This document shows, piece after piece, positions 1 to 5,132 of a stretch of 5,132 nt of DNA; position 1 is the first letter of the stretch, and each line of letters opens with the position of its first letter. The notes beneath the pieces were generated by a model, which was not told the origin of the DNA, searched no databases, and saw nothing but the letters and a program-made list of their open reading frames with translations. Origin of the DNA: Dehalococcoidia bacterium (GTDB taxonomy: Bacteria > Chloroflexota > Dehalococcoidia > Dehalococcoidales > RBG-16-60-22); contig JABMRL010000266.1 in the NCBI GenBank assembly GCA_013202615.1, positions 1 to 5,132 on the forward strand, read 5' to 3'. A program made the position numbers and the translations under genes.

Positions 1-192
1 GTCACGCTCGAAAAGCTTCACGCTGCTGGTCTGGTTAAAACGCTAAAGCATCCGGTTAAAATTCTGGCCAATGGAGAGGTCGGTCACGCGGTTACCGTCA
101 AGGCAAACAAGTTTTCCACGGCTGCGAAAGCCAAGATAGAGGCTGCCGGCGGTAAAGTCGAGGAGGTGGACCATGCGGGCCAGGCCAAGTAA
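1..192 (+). CDS. rplO: 50S ribosomal protein L15, C-terminal part (5' end outside window)
   Basis: L15 is a large-subunit protein that binds 23S rRNA late in 50S assembly. Only the last 63 codons are present, open at the left edge in frame 1 and ending in TAA. The visible part matches the L15/L18e signature: a Lys-Ile-Leu segment, then GE, an '[10 protein letters not shown]' stretch, and the closing '[10 protein letters not shown]' block that ends most L15 proteins. The last 20 bases overlap secY in another frame, so termination here and initiation of SecY are probably coupled. Its place just before secY is the classic spc-operon arrangement. Nothing looks damaged. The partial state is due only to the window edge. 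Confidence 0.95.
   Translation, partial: VTLEKLHAAGLVKTLKHPVKILANGEVGHAVTVKANKFSTAAKAKIEAAGGKVEEVDHAGQAK
161..166 (+). promoter_or_regulatory. Shine-Dalgarno sequence for secY, inside rplO
   Basis: AGGAGG lies 6 nt before the ATG at 173 and inside the last codons of rplO. It decides the secY start: the next in-frame ATGs at 212 and 215 have no purine-rich site before them. Confidence 0.85.
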
Positions 193-1483
193 GCCGCGCC
201 TCGTCCAGGCCATGATGGACGCCTTCAGTCTGCCGGACCTGAGGCGCCGCATCGTTATCACGGTGAGTATCCTGGTCATCTTCCGCTTTATCGCTCATGT
301 GCCCATACCGGGAGTGGACCAGACTGCTTTGCAGGCGCTTTTTGAACGCAATGCCCTGCTCGGCATGCTGGACATGTTCAGCGGCGGCGCCATGAGGCAG
401 TTCAGTATAGCCGCGATGGGCGTCTATCCCTACATTACCGCATCCATTATCATGATGCTTCTGGTGCCGGTGATACCACGACTTCAAGCCCTCTCCCGGG
501 AAGGTGAGTCCGGGAGAAATAAGATAAATCTCATTACCCACTGGCTGGTGGTACCCCTGGCCTCCGTTCAGGGCTACGGGCAGATCATCTACCTGCAACG
601 TGAAGGAGTGCTATCCAGCGCGGAACCTCTGGCAATGACGACGATGGTGCTGTCCATGGTGGCCGGCACCCTGTTCCTGGTATGGCTCGGTGAGCTGATT
701 ACGGAATACGGCATCGGCAACGGTATATCAATAATTATTTTCGGTGGCATTGTATCCCAGCTGCCGCAAATGATCGGGCAGGGCTTCCTGGCCAAGGAGA
801 ATTTTGTTGGCCTGACCGCCTACTTGCTTATGGTGGTCATAACCATCATGGTTATTGTCATCTTTACCGAGGCACACCGCCGCATTCCGGTACAGTACGC
901 CAAGAGCGTATTCCGTAGCGGGCGCATGTACCGTCATTCCGGGACCACCCATATTCCGCTCCGGGTAAACGCGGCCGGCATGATTCCGCTCATCTTTGCC
1001 ATGTCGATTGTCCTGTTTCCGGGAATCGTGGCCAGCTACTTTGCCAACCCGAATGACCCCAACTTTGCCAACTGGGTCATGAAGCTGTTTGACCCCAACG
1101 CCGCACTGCCCATGGGGCTGTTCTACTGGGGAACATACTTCGCGATGGCGGTAGGCTTCGCGTTCTTCTACACCATGGTGATTTACCAGCAACAGGACCT
1201 GCCCGGCGTCCTGCAACGGCAGGGAGGGTTTATTCCCGGCATCCGACCAGGCAAAAACACCCAGAGCTACCTTCAAGGTGTTATCAACCGCATCACCTGG
1301 GGTGGGGCTCTGTTCCTTGCCTGCATAGCGGTTATGCCTTTTGTGGCCCGGCATATAAGCAATGTCCAGGTCATACAGCTCTCCAGCCTGGGACTGCTCA
1401 TTATGGTGGGCGTGGTACTGGACACAATGAAACAGCTTGAGGCGCAGCTTGTGATGCGCCGATACGAAGGCTTTATCAGGTAG
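173..1483 (+). CDS. secY: Preprotein translocase subunit SecY
   Basis: SecY is the channel subunit of the SecYEG translocon in the cytoplasmic membrane. It passes unfolded preproteins outward and releases membrane segments sideways. At 436 aa it is full length for the family. About ten hydrophobic segments can be seen, near residues 27-45, 76-99, 119-140, 155-173, 183-199, 211-232, 266-290, 311-337, 374-395 and 398-417. Family landmarks are the [11 protein letters not shown] start of TM1, the [13 protein letters not shown] block of TM2, [13 protein letters not shown] in TM5, the cytosolic [13 protein letters not shown] loop (233-245), and [11 protein letters not shown] (353-363), whose Arg358 matches the functionally important C5-loop arginine. 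The C-tail ends RRYEGFIR. The ATG at 173 is supported by a strong ribosome site. It overlaps rplO by 20 nt and adds a short basic N-terminus before the usual 'DLRRRI' amphipathic region. adk follows after 9 nt. Confidence 0.98.
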   Translation: MRARPSKPRLVQAMMDAFSLPDLRRRIVITVSILVIFRFIAHVPIPGVDQTALQALFERNALLGMLDMFSGGAMRQFSIAAMGVYPYITASIIMMLLVPVIPRLQALSREGESGRNKINLITHWLVVPLASVQGYGQIIYLQREGVLSSAEPLAMTTMVLSMVAGTLFLVWLGELITEYGIGNGISIIIFGGIVSQLPQMIGQGFLAKENFVGLTAYLLMVVITIMVIVIFTEAHRRIPVQYAKSVFRSGRMYRHSGTTHIPLRVNAAGMIPLIFAMSIVLFPGIVASYFANPNDPNFANWVMKLFDPNAALPMGLFYWGTYFAMAVGFAFFYTMVIYQQQDLPGVLQRQGGFIPGIRPGKNTQSYLQGVINRITWGGALFLACIAVMPFVARHISNVQVIQLSSLGLLIMVGVVLDTMKQLEAQLVMRRYEGFIR

Positions 1484-1501
1484 GGGTAAAAGTTGTATAA
1501 T
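1473..1501 (+). promoter_or_regulatory. Possible internal promoter at the secY/adk junction
   Basis: A TTATCA hexamer (1473-1478, 4 of 6 matches to TTGACA) is followed after 17 nt by a perfect TATAAT (1496-1501). A second TATAAT overlaps at 1501-1506 but has no -35 partner. Transcription would start near 1508, inside adk codon 6, so it could serve map and the downstream translation genes but not adk itself. The match may be chance, because these bases also encode Tyr-Asn-Ile-Ile at the start of Adk. Sequence match is the only evidence. Confidence 0.25.
1482..1486 (+). promoter_or_regulatory. Shine-Dalgarno sequence for adk (TTG start)
   Basis: AGGGG overlaps the secY TAG stop and sits 6 nt before the TTG at 1493. 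An in-frame TAA at 1487-1489 rules out any earlier start. Confidence 0.7.
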
Positions 1502-2158
1502 ATAATCTTTGTGGGAGCACCCGGGGCCGGCAAGGGAACGCAGGCCTCGAGGGTCGCCCAAAAATTGAATATGGTTCATATTTCGTCCGGCGACCTCTTC
1601 CGGCAGGCACTGGAGCAGGGAACGGAACTGGGGAAACAGGTGAAGGCCTATATGGAAAAAGGGGCACTGGTTCCCGACGAGATAACCATACAAATGGTCA
1701 TGGAACGGCTGTCCGCTACCGATGGCGCGAACGGGGTCATTCTGGATGGCTTTCCCCGCAACCTGCCGCAGGCGGAAGCACTGGACGGCGCTGTAGGCGC
1801 GCGGGGGAAAACAATTGATAAAGTTGTCTACATCGAGGTATCGGAAGAAGAACTGGTAAAAAGATTGAGCGGCCGCTGGCTCTGCCGACAGTGCCAGGCG
1901 GTGTACAATACGGTAAATTCCCCTCCCAAAATGGAGGGTAAATGCGACAAATGCGGGGGTGAGCTTTACCAGCGCCCCGACGATAAACCGGAAACGGTTA
2001 AAAAAAGACTCGACGTATACTTTGCCGAGACGGCACCCCTCATCGATTACTACCGCCGCCAGGGCACACTGATGACAGTTGAAGGAGAAGGCAGCGTGGA
2101 AGAGGTGACACGAAGAATCGTGGCCGCCCTTCCCGCGGAGAAACTGGTAGTAAAATGA
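1493..2158 (+). CDS. adk: Adenylate kinase, zinc-LID type
   Basis: This cytosolic enzyme catalyses ATP + AMP to 2 ADP and keeps adenine nucleotides balanced. It is 221 aa, the usual length for the long-LID form. The P-loop GAPGAGKGT is at residues 8-16, the AMP-binding HISSGDLFR at 29-37 and LDGFPRN at 84-90. The LID domain (about 126-163) carries Cys131-X2-Cys134 and Cys151-X2-Cys154, the four-cysteine zinc site common in Gram-positive-type kinases. Arg-rich 'KKRLDVY' follows at 170-176. Translation begins at a TTG: an in-frame TAA ends two codons upstream, and the next methionine (residue 27) would remove the P-loop. The gene lies 9 nt after secY and its TGA overlaps the map ATG in an ATGA. 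secY-adk-map is a common linkage outside the Proteobacteria. Confidence 0.97.
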   Translation: MYNIIFVGAPGAGKGTQASRVAQKLNMVHISSGDLFRQALEQGTELGKQVKAYMEKGALVPDEITIQMVMERLSATDGANGVILDGFPRNLPQAEALDGAVGARGKTIDKVVYIEVSEEELVKRLSGRWLCRQCQAVYNTVNSPPKMEGKCDKCGGELYQRPDDKPETVKKRLDVYFAETAPLIDYYRRQGTLMTVEGEGSVEEVTRRIVAALPAEKLVVK

Positions 2159-2922
2159 GCATTGCTACAGACAGCAGAGTAGTTAATAATGAGCAAAAGT
2201 TAGCAGCGATGCGCCAGGCTGGTAGCATATTAGCTGAAATACTAAGCATATTAAGCAAGCGCATAAAACCTGGCATGAAAACTAAGGAATTAGATACCAT
2301 AGCCGATAGAGAGGCAAAAAAACGCGGCGTAAAATCATCATTTAATGGATACCATGGCTTTCCAGCCAATATCTGCGTATCAATTAATAATGAAATTGTG
2401 CACGGGATTCCAGGAAGACGAAAGTTGGAAGAAGGTGACATTGTCTCAATTGATTATGGTGTTATATATAACGGTTTTCAGGCGGACGCTGCCATAACCA
2501 CGGGTGTGGGCAAGATAAGTGGAGAATCTAAAGAGCTTATTGATGTCACCAAAGGTGCTTTAGAGGCAGGGATTAAAGCCGCTTGTGCGGGAGCAAAGCT
2601 CGGCGATGTTTCACACGCCATTCAAGACTATGTCGAGCTGCAGCGAAGTGGCTACAAAGTCGTTCGGGAGTACACGGGTCATGGCATCGGCCGCGACATG
2701 CATGAGGAGCCGCAGATACCCAATTTCGGCCTGCCTGGCTCGGGACCGGTACTGAAAAAAGGAATGACCCTTGCCCTCGAACCGATGGTGAATGCCGGCG
2801 ACTGGCGCACACGTGTTGGCGACGACCAGTGGACCGTCTACACATATGATAACAGCCTTTCCGCCCATTTCGAACATACCATCGCCATTACTGACGGCGA
2901 ACCGGAGGTTCTAACCAAATAA
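2155..2922 (+). CDS. map: Methionine aminopeptidase, type I
   Basis: This metalloprotease removes the initiator methionine from new proteins when residue two is small. At 255 aa it is normal for the short type I bacterial form. All five metal ligands are visible by family comparison: Asp100 (IDYG), Asp111 (ADAA), His176 (GHGIG), Glu209 (LEPM) and Glu240 (FEHT). The accessory histidines His83 (VHGIPG) and His183 (MHEEP) are also present. The ATG shares an ATGA overlap with the adk stop. Only weak ribosome-site matches precede it (GGAG 14 nt away), so translational coupling to adk is likely. Base composition is odd: codons 1 to ~140 are AT-rich with five TTA leucines and eight ATA isoleucines, while the rest resembles the neighbours, with no TTA and one ATA. 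The reading frame stays intact across the change, so the enzyme should be functional. Confidence 0.97.
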   Translation: MSIATDSRVVNNEQKLAAMRQAGSILAEILSILSKRIKPGMKTKELDTIADREAKKRGVKSSFNGYHGFPANICVSINNEIVHGIPGRRKLEEGDIVSIDYGVIYNGFQADAAITTGVGKISGESKELIDVTKGALEAGIKAACAGAKLGDVSHAIQDYVELQRSGYKVVREYTGHGIGRDMHEEPQIPNFGLPGSGPVLKKGMTLALEPMVNAGDWRTRVGDDQWTVYTYDNSLSAHFEHTIAITDGEPEVLTK

Positions 2923-2926
2923 GTAC

Positions 2927-3145
2927 ATGCCTAAGAAAGAGACGATTGAGGTAGAAGGAACGGTATTGGAAGCGCTACCGAATGCGATGTTTCGCGTTGA
3001 GCTGGCGAATGGGCACGCCGTGCTGGCCCATATCTCCGGTAAGATACGTATGCACTACATCCGGGTTCTGCCCGGAGACAAGGTGCTGGTGGAGCTGTCG
3101 CCGTATGACCTCGGCCGTGGCCGGATAGTCTATCGGTTTAAGTAA
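2927..3145 (+). CDS. infA: Translation initiation factor IF-1
   Basis: IF-1 binds the ribosomal A site on the 30S subunit and helps IF-2 and IF-3 select the initiator tRNA. The 72-aa protein is exactly the family length and is a single S1-like OB fold. It contains the hallmark blocks [37 protein letters not shown] and [16 protein letters not shown]. The ATG lies 4 nt after the map stop. The nearest good ribosome site, GGAGGT at 2904-2909, is 17 nt away, which is too far for normal use. Initiation therefore probably depends on ribosomes finishing map, as expected for a coupled pair. rpmJ follows after 18 nt, the usual infA-rpmJ pairing. Confidence 0.98.
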   Translation: MPKKETIEVEGTVLEALPNAMFRVELANGHAVLAHISGKIRMHYIRVLPGDKVLVELSPYDLGRGRIVYRFK

Positions 3146-3163
3146 GGTTAGGGATATAATATC

Positions 3164-3277
3164 ATGAAAGTTAAAGCATCAGCGAAAGTACGCTGTGACA
3201 AGTGCAAGGTGGTGAAACGGCACGGGGTGGTCAGAGTCATCTGCTCCAATCCGAAGCACAAACAGCGCCAGGGATAA
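3164..3277 (+). CDS. rpmJ: 50S ribosomal protein L36, zinc-ribbon form
   Basis: L36 is the smallest 50S protein and binds 23S rRNA. This 37-codon gene reads from ATG 3164 to TAA 3277. It carries the zinc-ribbon pattern Cys11-X2-Cys14-X12-Cys27-X4-His32, so it is the zinc-binding (C+) form. The end, '[13 protein letters not shown]', is typical of the family. An AGGGA at 3150-3154 lies 9 nt before the ATG as its ribosome site. The flanking infA and rpsM genes match the usual spc/alpha order. The gene is short enough to be missed by length-filtered gene callers. Confidence 0.97.
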   Translation: MKVKASAKVRCDKCKVVKRHGVVRVICSNPKHKQRQG

Positions 3278-3289
3278 GGAGACAGTAGC

Positions 3290-3679
3290 ATGGCACGAAT
3301 TGCTGGAGTTGACATACCGAGAGACAAGCACACCTGGATATCCCTGCAGTATATTTACGGTATTGGCCCTCACCTGAGCCGCAGGATTCTGGGCCAGCTC
3401 AACGTCAATCCGGATACCAAGGTGAGCGAGCTTACTGAAGATGAGGTCAATCGCCTCCGCGAGGTTATTGACAAGCAATACAGAGTAGAGGGTGAGCTCA
3501 GGCGCGAGGTTCAGATGAACATCAAGCGCCTCATCGAAATCGGCAGCTACCGCGGCAGCCGGCACCGCCATAACCTGCCGGCGAGAGGACAGCGTACCCG
3601 AACTAATGCCCGCGCCCGGCGTGGTGAACGCAGGACGGTGGCCGGCAGGGGCCAGCGAAGAGGCATGGCTAAGAAGTAA
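3290..3679 (+). CDS. rpsM: 30S ribosomal protein S13
   Basis: S13 sits in the head of the 30S subunit, contacts the P-site tRNA and forms a bridge to the 50S subunit. At 129 aa it is somewhat longer than the E. coli protein because of its basic tail. It opens with [13 protein letters not shown] and has the IYGIG turn (22-26) of the helix-two-turn-helix domain. It carries the signature '[21 protein letters not shown]' region (88-108), followed by an Arg/Gly/Lys-rich tail ending AKK that reaches toward the tRNA. AAGGAG (3276-3281) overlaps the rpmJ stop and is 8 nt before the ATG. This gene opens the alpha-operon part of the cluster. The 12-nt gap before it leaves little room for the separate leader that carries S4 feedback control in E. 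coli. Confidence 0.98.
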   Translation: MARIAGVDIPRDKHTWISLQYIYGIGPHLSRRILGQLNVNPDTKVSELTEDEVNRLREVIDKQYRVEGELRREVQMNIKRLIEIGSYRGSRHRHNLPARGQRTRTNARARRGERRTVAGRGQRRGMAKK

Positions 3680-3696
3680 TAAGTAAGGAGCATCCT

Positions 3697-4092
3697 ATGG
3701 CACAGAAGAAGCGAGGAGCGAAAACAAGAAAGCGAGAACGTAAGAATATCCCGGCAGGAAGAGCCTATATCCAGTCTACGTTCAATAATACCATCGTTAC
3801 CCTTACCGACCCCCAGGGCAACGTAATTGCCTGGGGAAGCTCCGGCACTTCCGGTTTCAAGGGCTCCCGCAAGGGTACTCCCTACGCCGCTCAGATGGCA
3901 GCTCGCGAGGCGGTACGCAAAGCCATGATGCACGGCCTGCGCCAGGTTGAAGTCTACGTGAAGGGCCCGGGCAGCGGTCGCGAGGCAGCTATCCGCTCCC
4001 TGCAGAGTTCAGGGCTGTACATTACGGGCATCAAAGATATTACCCCCATCCCCCATAACGGCTGCCGCCCGCCTAAAAGACGACGAGTGTAG
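3697..4092 (+). CDS. rpsK: 30S ribosomal protein S11
   Basis: S11 lies on the 30S platform, binds 16S rRNA near the mRNA exit channel and neighbours S7 and S18. It is 131 aa, normal for the family. Recognised blocks are the basic N-terminus, [12 protein letters not shown] (27-38), GPGSGRE (90-96), and the near-invariant end '[18 protein letters not shown]'. The Asn121-Gly122 pair in that end corresponds to the Asn-Gly known to form isoaspartate in E. coli S11. Whether this happens here cannot be read from DNA. AAGGAG (3685-3690) sits 6 nt before the ATG. It lies 17 nt after rpsM and 12 nt before rpsD. Confidence 0.98.
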   Translation: MAQKKRGAKTRKRERKNIPAGRAYIQSTFNNTIVTLTDPQGNVIAWGSSGTSGFKGSRKGTPYAAQMAAREAVRKAMMHGLRQVEVYVKGPGSGREAAIRSLQSSGLYITGIKDITPIPHNGCRPPKRRRV

Positions 4093-4104
4093 AAGAGAGG
4101 AAAA

Positions 4105-4731
4105 ATGGCAAGATACGTTGGAGCAGTATGTCGAAGGTGCCGCCGCAGCGGCGAGAAGCTCTTCCTGAAGGGCGACCGGTGCTTCACACCCAAGTGCAGC
4201 ATAGATAAGCGACCCAAGCCCCCGGGAATGCAGCCCCGCAGGCGGCCGAGAATATCCGACCGCGGCATGCAGCTCCGCGAGAAACAGAAAGCCCGCTACA
4301 GCTACGGCATGATGGAGAGGCAGTTCCGGAAAACATTTGCCGAAGCGGAGAGGCAGGCGGGGGTAACCGGCGATAACCTGCTCATACTGCTGGAGAGGCG
4401 ACTGGACAACATCGTATATCGCCTCGGCTTCTCTGATTCACGCAACCAGGCACGCCAGCTGGTACGCCATGGTCACATTATACTCAATGACCGCCGGACG
4501 GATGTCCCTTCGGCGCTGGTCAAAGAAGGAGATACCATTGGCTGGCGGAAAGAAAGCGCCAAATCGGAATACTACAAACAGCTTACGCAGACGATTGAAG
4601 CCAAGACGGTGTCGGACTGGTTGAGTCTGGATAAGAAAAACCTGGTGGGGCAGATGGTTTCCCTGCCTACACCGGAAGGTATAGCGGCCCCGTTTAACGG
4701 CAAGACTATAGTGGAACACTACTCGCGATAA
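4105..4731 (+). CDS. rpsD: 30S ribosomal protein S4, zinc-binding (C+) form
   Basis: S4 is a primary 16S rRNA binder that starts assembly of the 30S body and helps decoding accuracy. The protein is 208 aa, typical of the family. The N-terminal zinc motif Cys9-X2-Cys12-X13-Cys26-X4-Cys31 marks the C+ form. The central helical part contains YGMMERQFRKTF (67-78). The S4 RNA-binding domain runs from about 98 to 160 and includes RLDNIVYRLGF and the QARQLVRHGHIILN block. Initiation is at ATG 4105 behind GAGAGG (4095-4100), only 4 nt away and thus rather close. In E. coli S4 represses this operon by binding its mRNA. No matching pseudoknot is evident here by eye, so autoregulation is not claimed. 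Its placement next to rpoA is informative for taxonomy, since Bacillus keeps rpsD elsewhere. Confidence 0.98.
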   Translation: MARYVGAVCRRCRRSGEKLFLKGDRCFTPKCSIDKRPKPPGMQPRRRPRISDRGMQLREKQKARYSYGMMERQFRKTFAEAERQAGVTGDNLLILLERRLDNIVYRLGFSDSRNQARQLVRHGHIILNDRRTDVPSALVKEGDTIGWRKESAKSEYYKQLTQTIEAKTVSDWLSLDKKNLVGQMVSLPTPEGIAAPFNGKTIVEHYSR

Positions 4732-4736
4732 AGAGC

Positions 4737-4744
4737 AAGGAGGT
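4737..4744 (+). promoter_or_regulatory. Shine-Dalgarno sequence for rpoA (TTG start)
   Basis: AAGGAGGT, the strongest ribosome site in the window, lies 8 nt before the TTG at 4753. An in-frame TAG at 4744-4746 excludes any earlier start, so this site fixes the unusual start codon. Confidence 0.85.
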
Positions 4745-4752
4745 AGAGACTT

Positions 4753-5132
4753 TTGTCTCGTCTAATTATACCGAAAATCGATTGTATAGAGAGTGAGGAA
4801 AACTTCGGCCGATTCACCGCCGAGCCGATGGAACGCGGCTTCGGTGTCACGCTTGGCAACGCCCTGCGCCGGGTGTTGCTGGGCTATCTTCCCGGTGCGG
4901 CGGTAACGCAGGTCAGGATTGAAGGCATCAGTCATGAATTCACCACCATTCCTCACGCCAAGGAAGACGTCACCGATTTTTTACTCAACGTAAAGGCGAT
5001 ACGGATAAAGCCGCTTTCCGACCAGCCCGGAAAACTGATCCTGGATACGCAGGGCGAGGGGCAGGTTAGCGCCGCGGATATCAAGCCATCAACCGACTTT
5101 GAAATTACCAACCCGGAGCTTAATCTGGTCAC
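4753..5132 (+). CDS. rpoA: RNA polymerase alpha subunit, N-terminal part (3' end outside window)
   Basis: Alpha dimerises to scaffold assembly of beta and beta' into RNA polymerase, and its C-terminal domain contacts upstream DNA and activators. Only the first 126 codons are here, running off the right edge, so they cover part of the N-terminal domain and no C-terminal domain. Family features are FTAEPMERGFGVTLGNALRRVLL (21-43), the central dimerisation helix, and the following QVRIEGISHEFTTIPHAKEDVTDFLLNVK stretch (53-81). The start is TTG: an in-frame stop lies just upstream, and the next ATG is residue 26, inside the conserved block. The gene lies 21 nt after rpsD, the largest gap in the window. 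By the usual order rplQ should follow beyond the edge. Confidence 0.97.
   Translation, partial: MSRLIIPKIDCIESEENFGRFTAEPMERGFGVTLGNALRRVLLGYLPGAAVTQVRIEGISHEFTTIPHAKEDVTDFLLNVKAIRIKPLSDQPGKLILDTQGEGQVSAADIKPSTDFEITNPELNLV

Noticed and set aside
98..598. Minus-strand open frame of 166 codons opposite rplO and secY
   Set aside because: It is a shadow of secY on the other strand, with low-complexity composition and no family resemblance.
728..1693. Long open frame (321 codons) on the minus strand, antisense to secY and adk
   Set aside because: It runs antisense through two well-supported genes, shows no recognisable domain, and is rich in His, Gln and Gly as expected from the complement of membrane-protein codons.
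2000..2006. Run of seven A in adk as a possible slippage site
   Set aside because: It encodes Lys-Lys in a conserved position, no useful alternative frame follows, and similar runs occur in map. No recoding is indicated.
2441..2469. TTGTCT followed by TATATA-like sequence inside map, a possible promoter
   Set aside because: The hexamer matches are weak and this AT-rich stretch yields such matches by chance.
3155..3160. Perfect TATAAT just before rpmJ
   Set aside because: No -35-like hexamer lies 16-18 nt upstream, and transcription would begin inside rpmJ. It is better explained as AT-rich spacing between the ribosome site and the ATG.
3278..3289. Leader for S4 autoregulation before rpsM, as in E. 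coli
   Set aside because: The gap is only 12 nt and is filled mostly by the ribosome site. No pseudoknot could be recognised by eye.
3574..3649. 9-bp inverted repeat CCTGCCGGC / GCCGGCAGG in rpsM
   Set aside because: The arms are 58 nt apart and fall in GC-rich Arg/Gly/Ala codons of the basic tail. Chance is the simplest explanation.

Overview
This window is a piece of the conserved bacterial spc/alpha ribosomal-protein supercluster, entirely on the + strand. In order it holds rplO (3' end only), secY, adk, map, infA, rpmJ, rpsM, rpsK, rpsD and rpoA (5' end only). Every gene is recognised from family motifs, and none is unknown. Junctions run from a 20-nt overlap (rplO/secY) to a 21-nt gap (rpsD/rpoA). 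No stretch is long enough for an intergenic terminator or an unassigned gene, so the whole window is probably read as one long transcript.

Organism: clearly bacterial, with mid-range to slightly high GC. The secY-adk-map-infA-rpmJ-rpsM-rpsK order is typical of Gram-positive-like and Chloroflexota genomes. Having rpsD directly between rpsK and rpoA argues against Bacillus-type Firmicutes, where rpsD lies elsewhere. SecY and adenylate kinase look to me like Chloroflexota (Dehalococcoidia-like) proteins. That placement is inference from memory at modest confidence.

Layout: 1-192 ends L15; 173-1483 encodes the SecY translocon channel; 1493-2158 adenylate kinase; 2155-2922 methionine aminopeptidase; 2927-3145 initiation factor IF1; 3164-3277 L36; 3290-4731 the small-subunit proteins S13, S11 and S4; 4753-5132 the start of the RNA polymerase alpha subunit. 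The genes serve translation (L15, L36, S13, S11, S4, IF1), N-terminal methionine removal (Map), secretion (SecY), adenine-nucleotide balance (Adk) and transcription (RpoA). Adk, L36 and S4 are all in the zinc-ligand (cysteine-bearing) form.

No new biological system is visible. The most notable oddity is inside map. Its first ~140 codons are AT-rich (about 41% GC by hand count) with TTA and ATA codons, while the remaining ~115 codons are about 56% GC like the neighbours. This looks like a mosaic gene or an assembly join. Smaller points are two TTG starts in essential genes, a promoter-like sequence across the secY/adk junction, and infA lacking a well-placed Shine-Dalgarno sequence.
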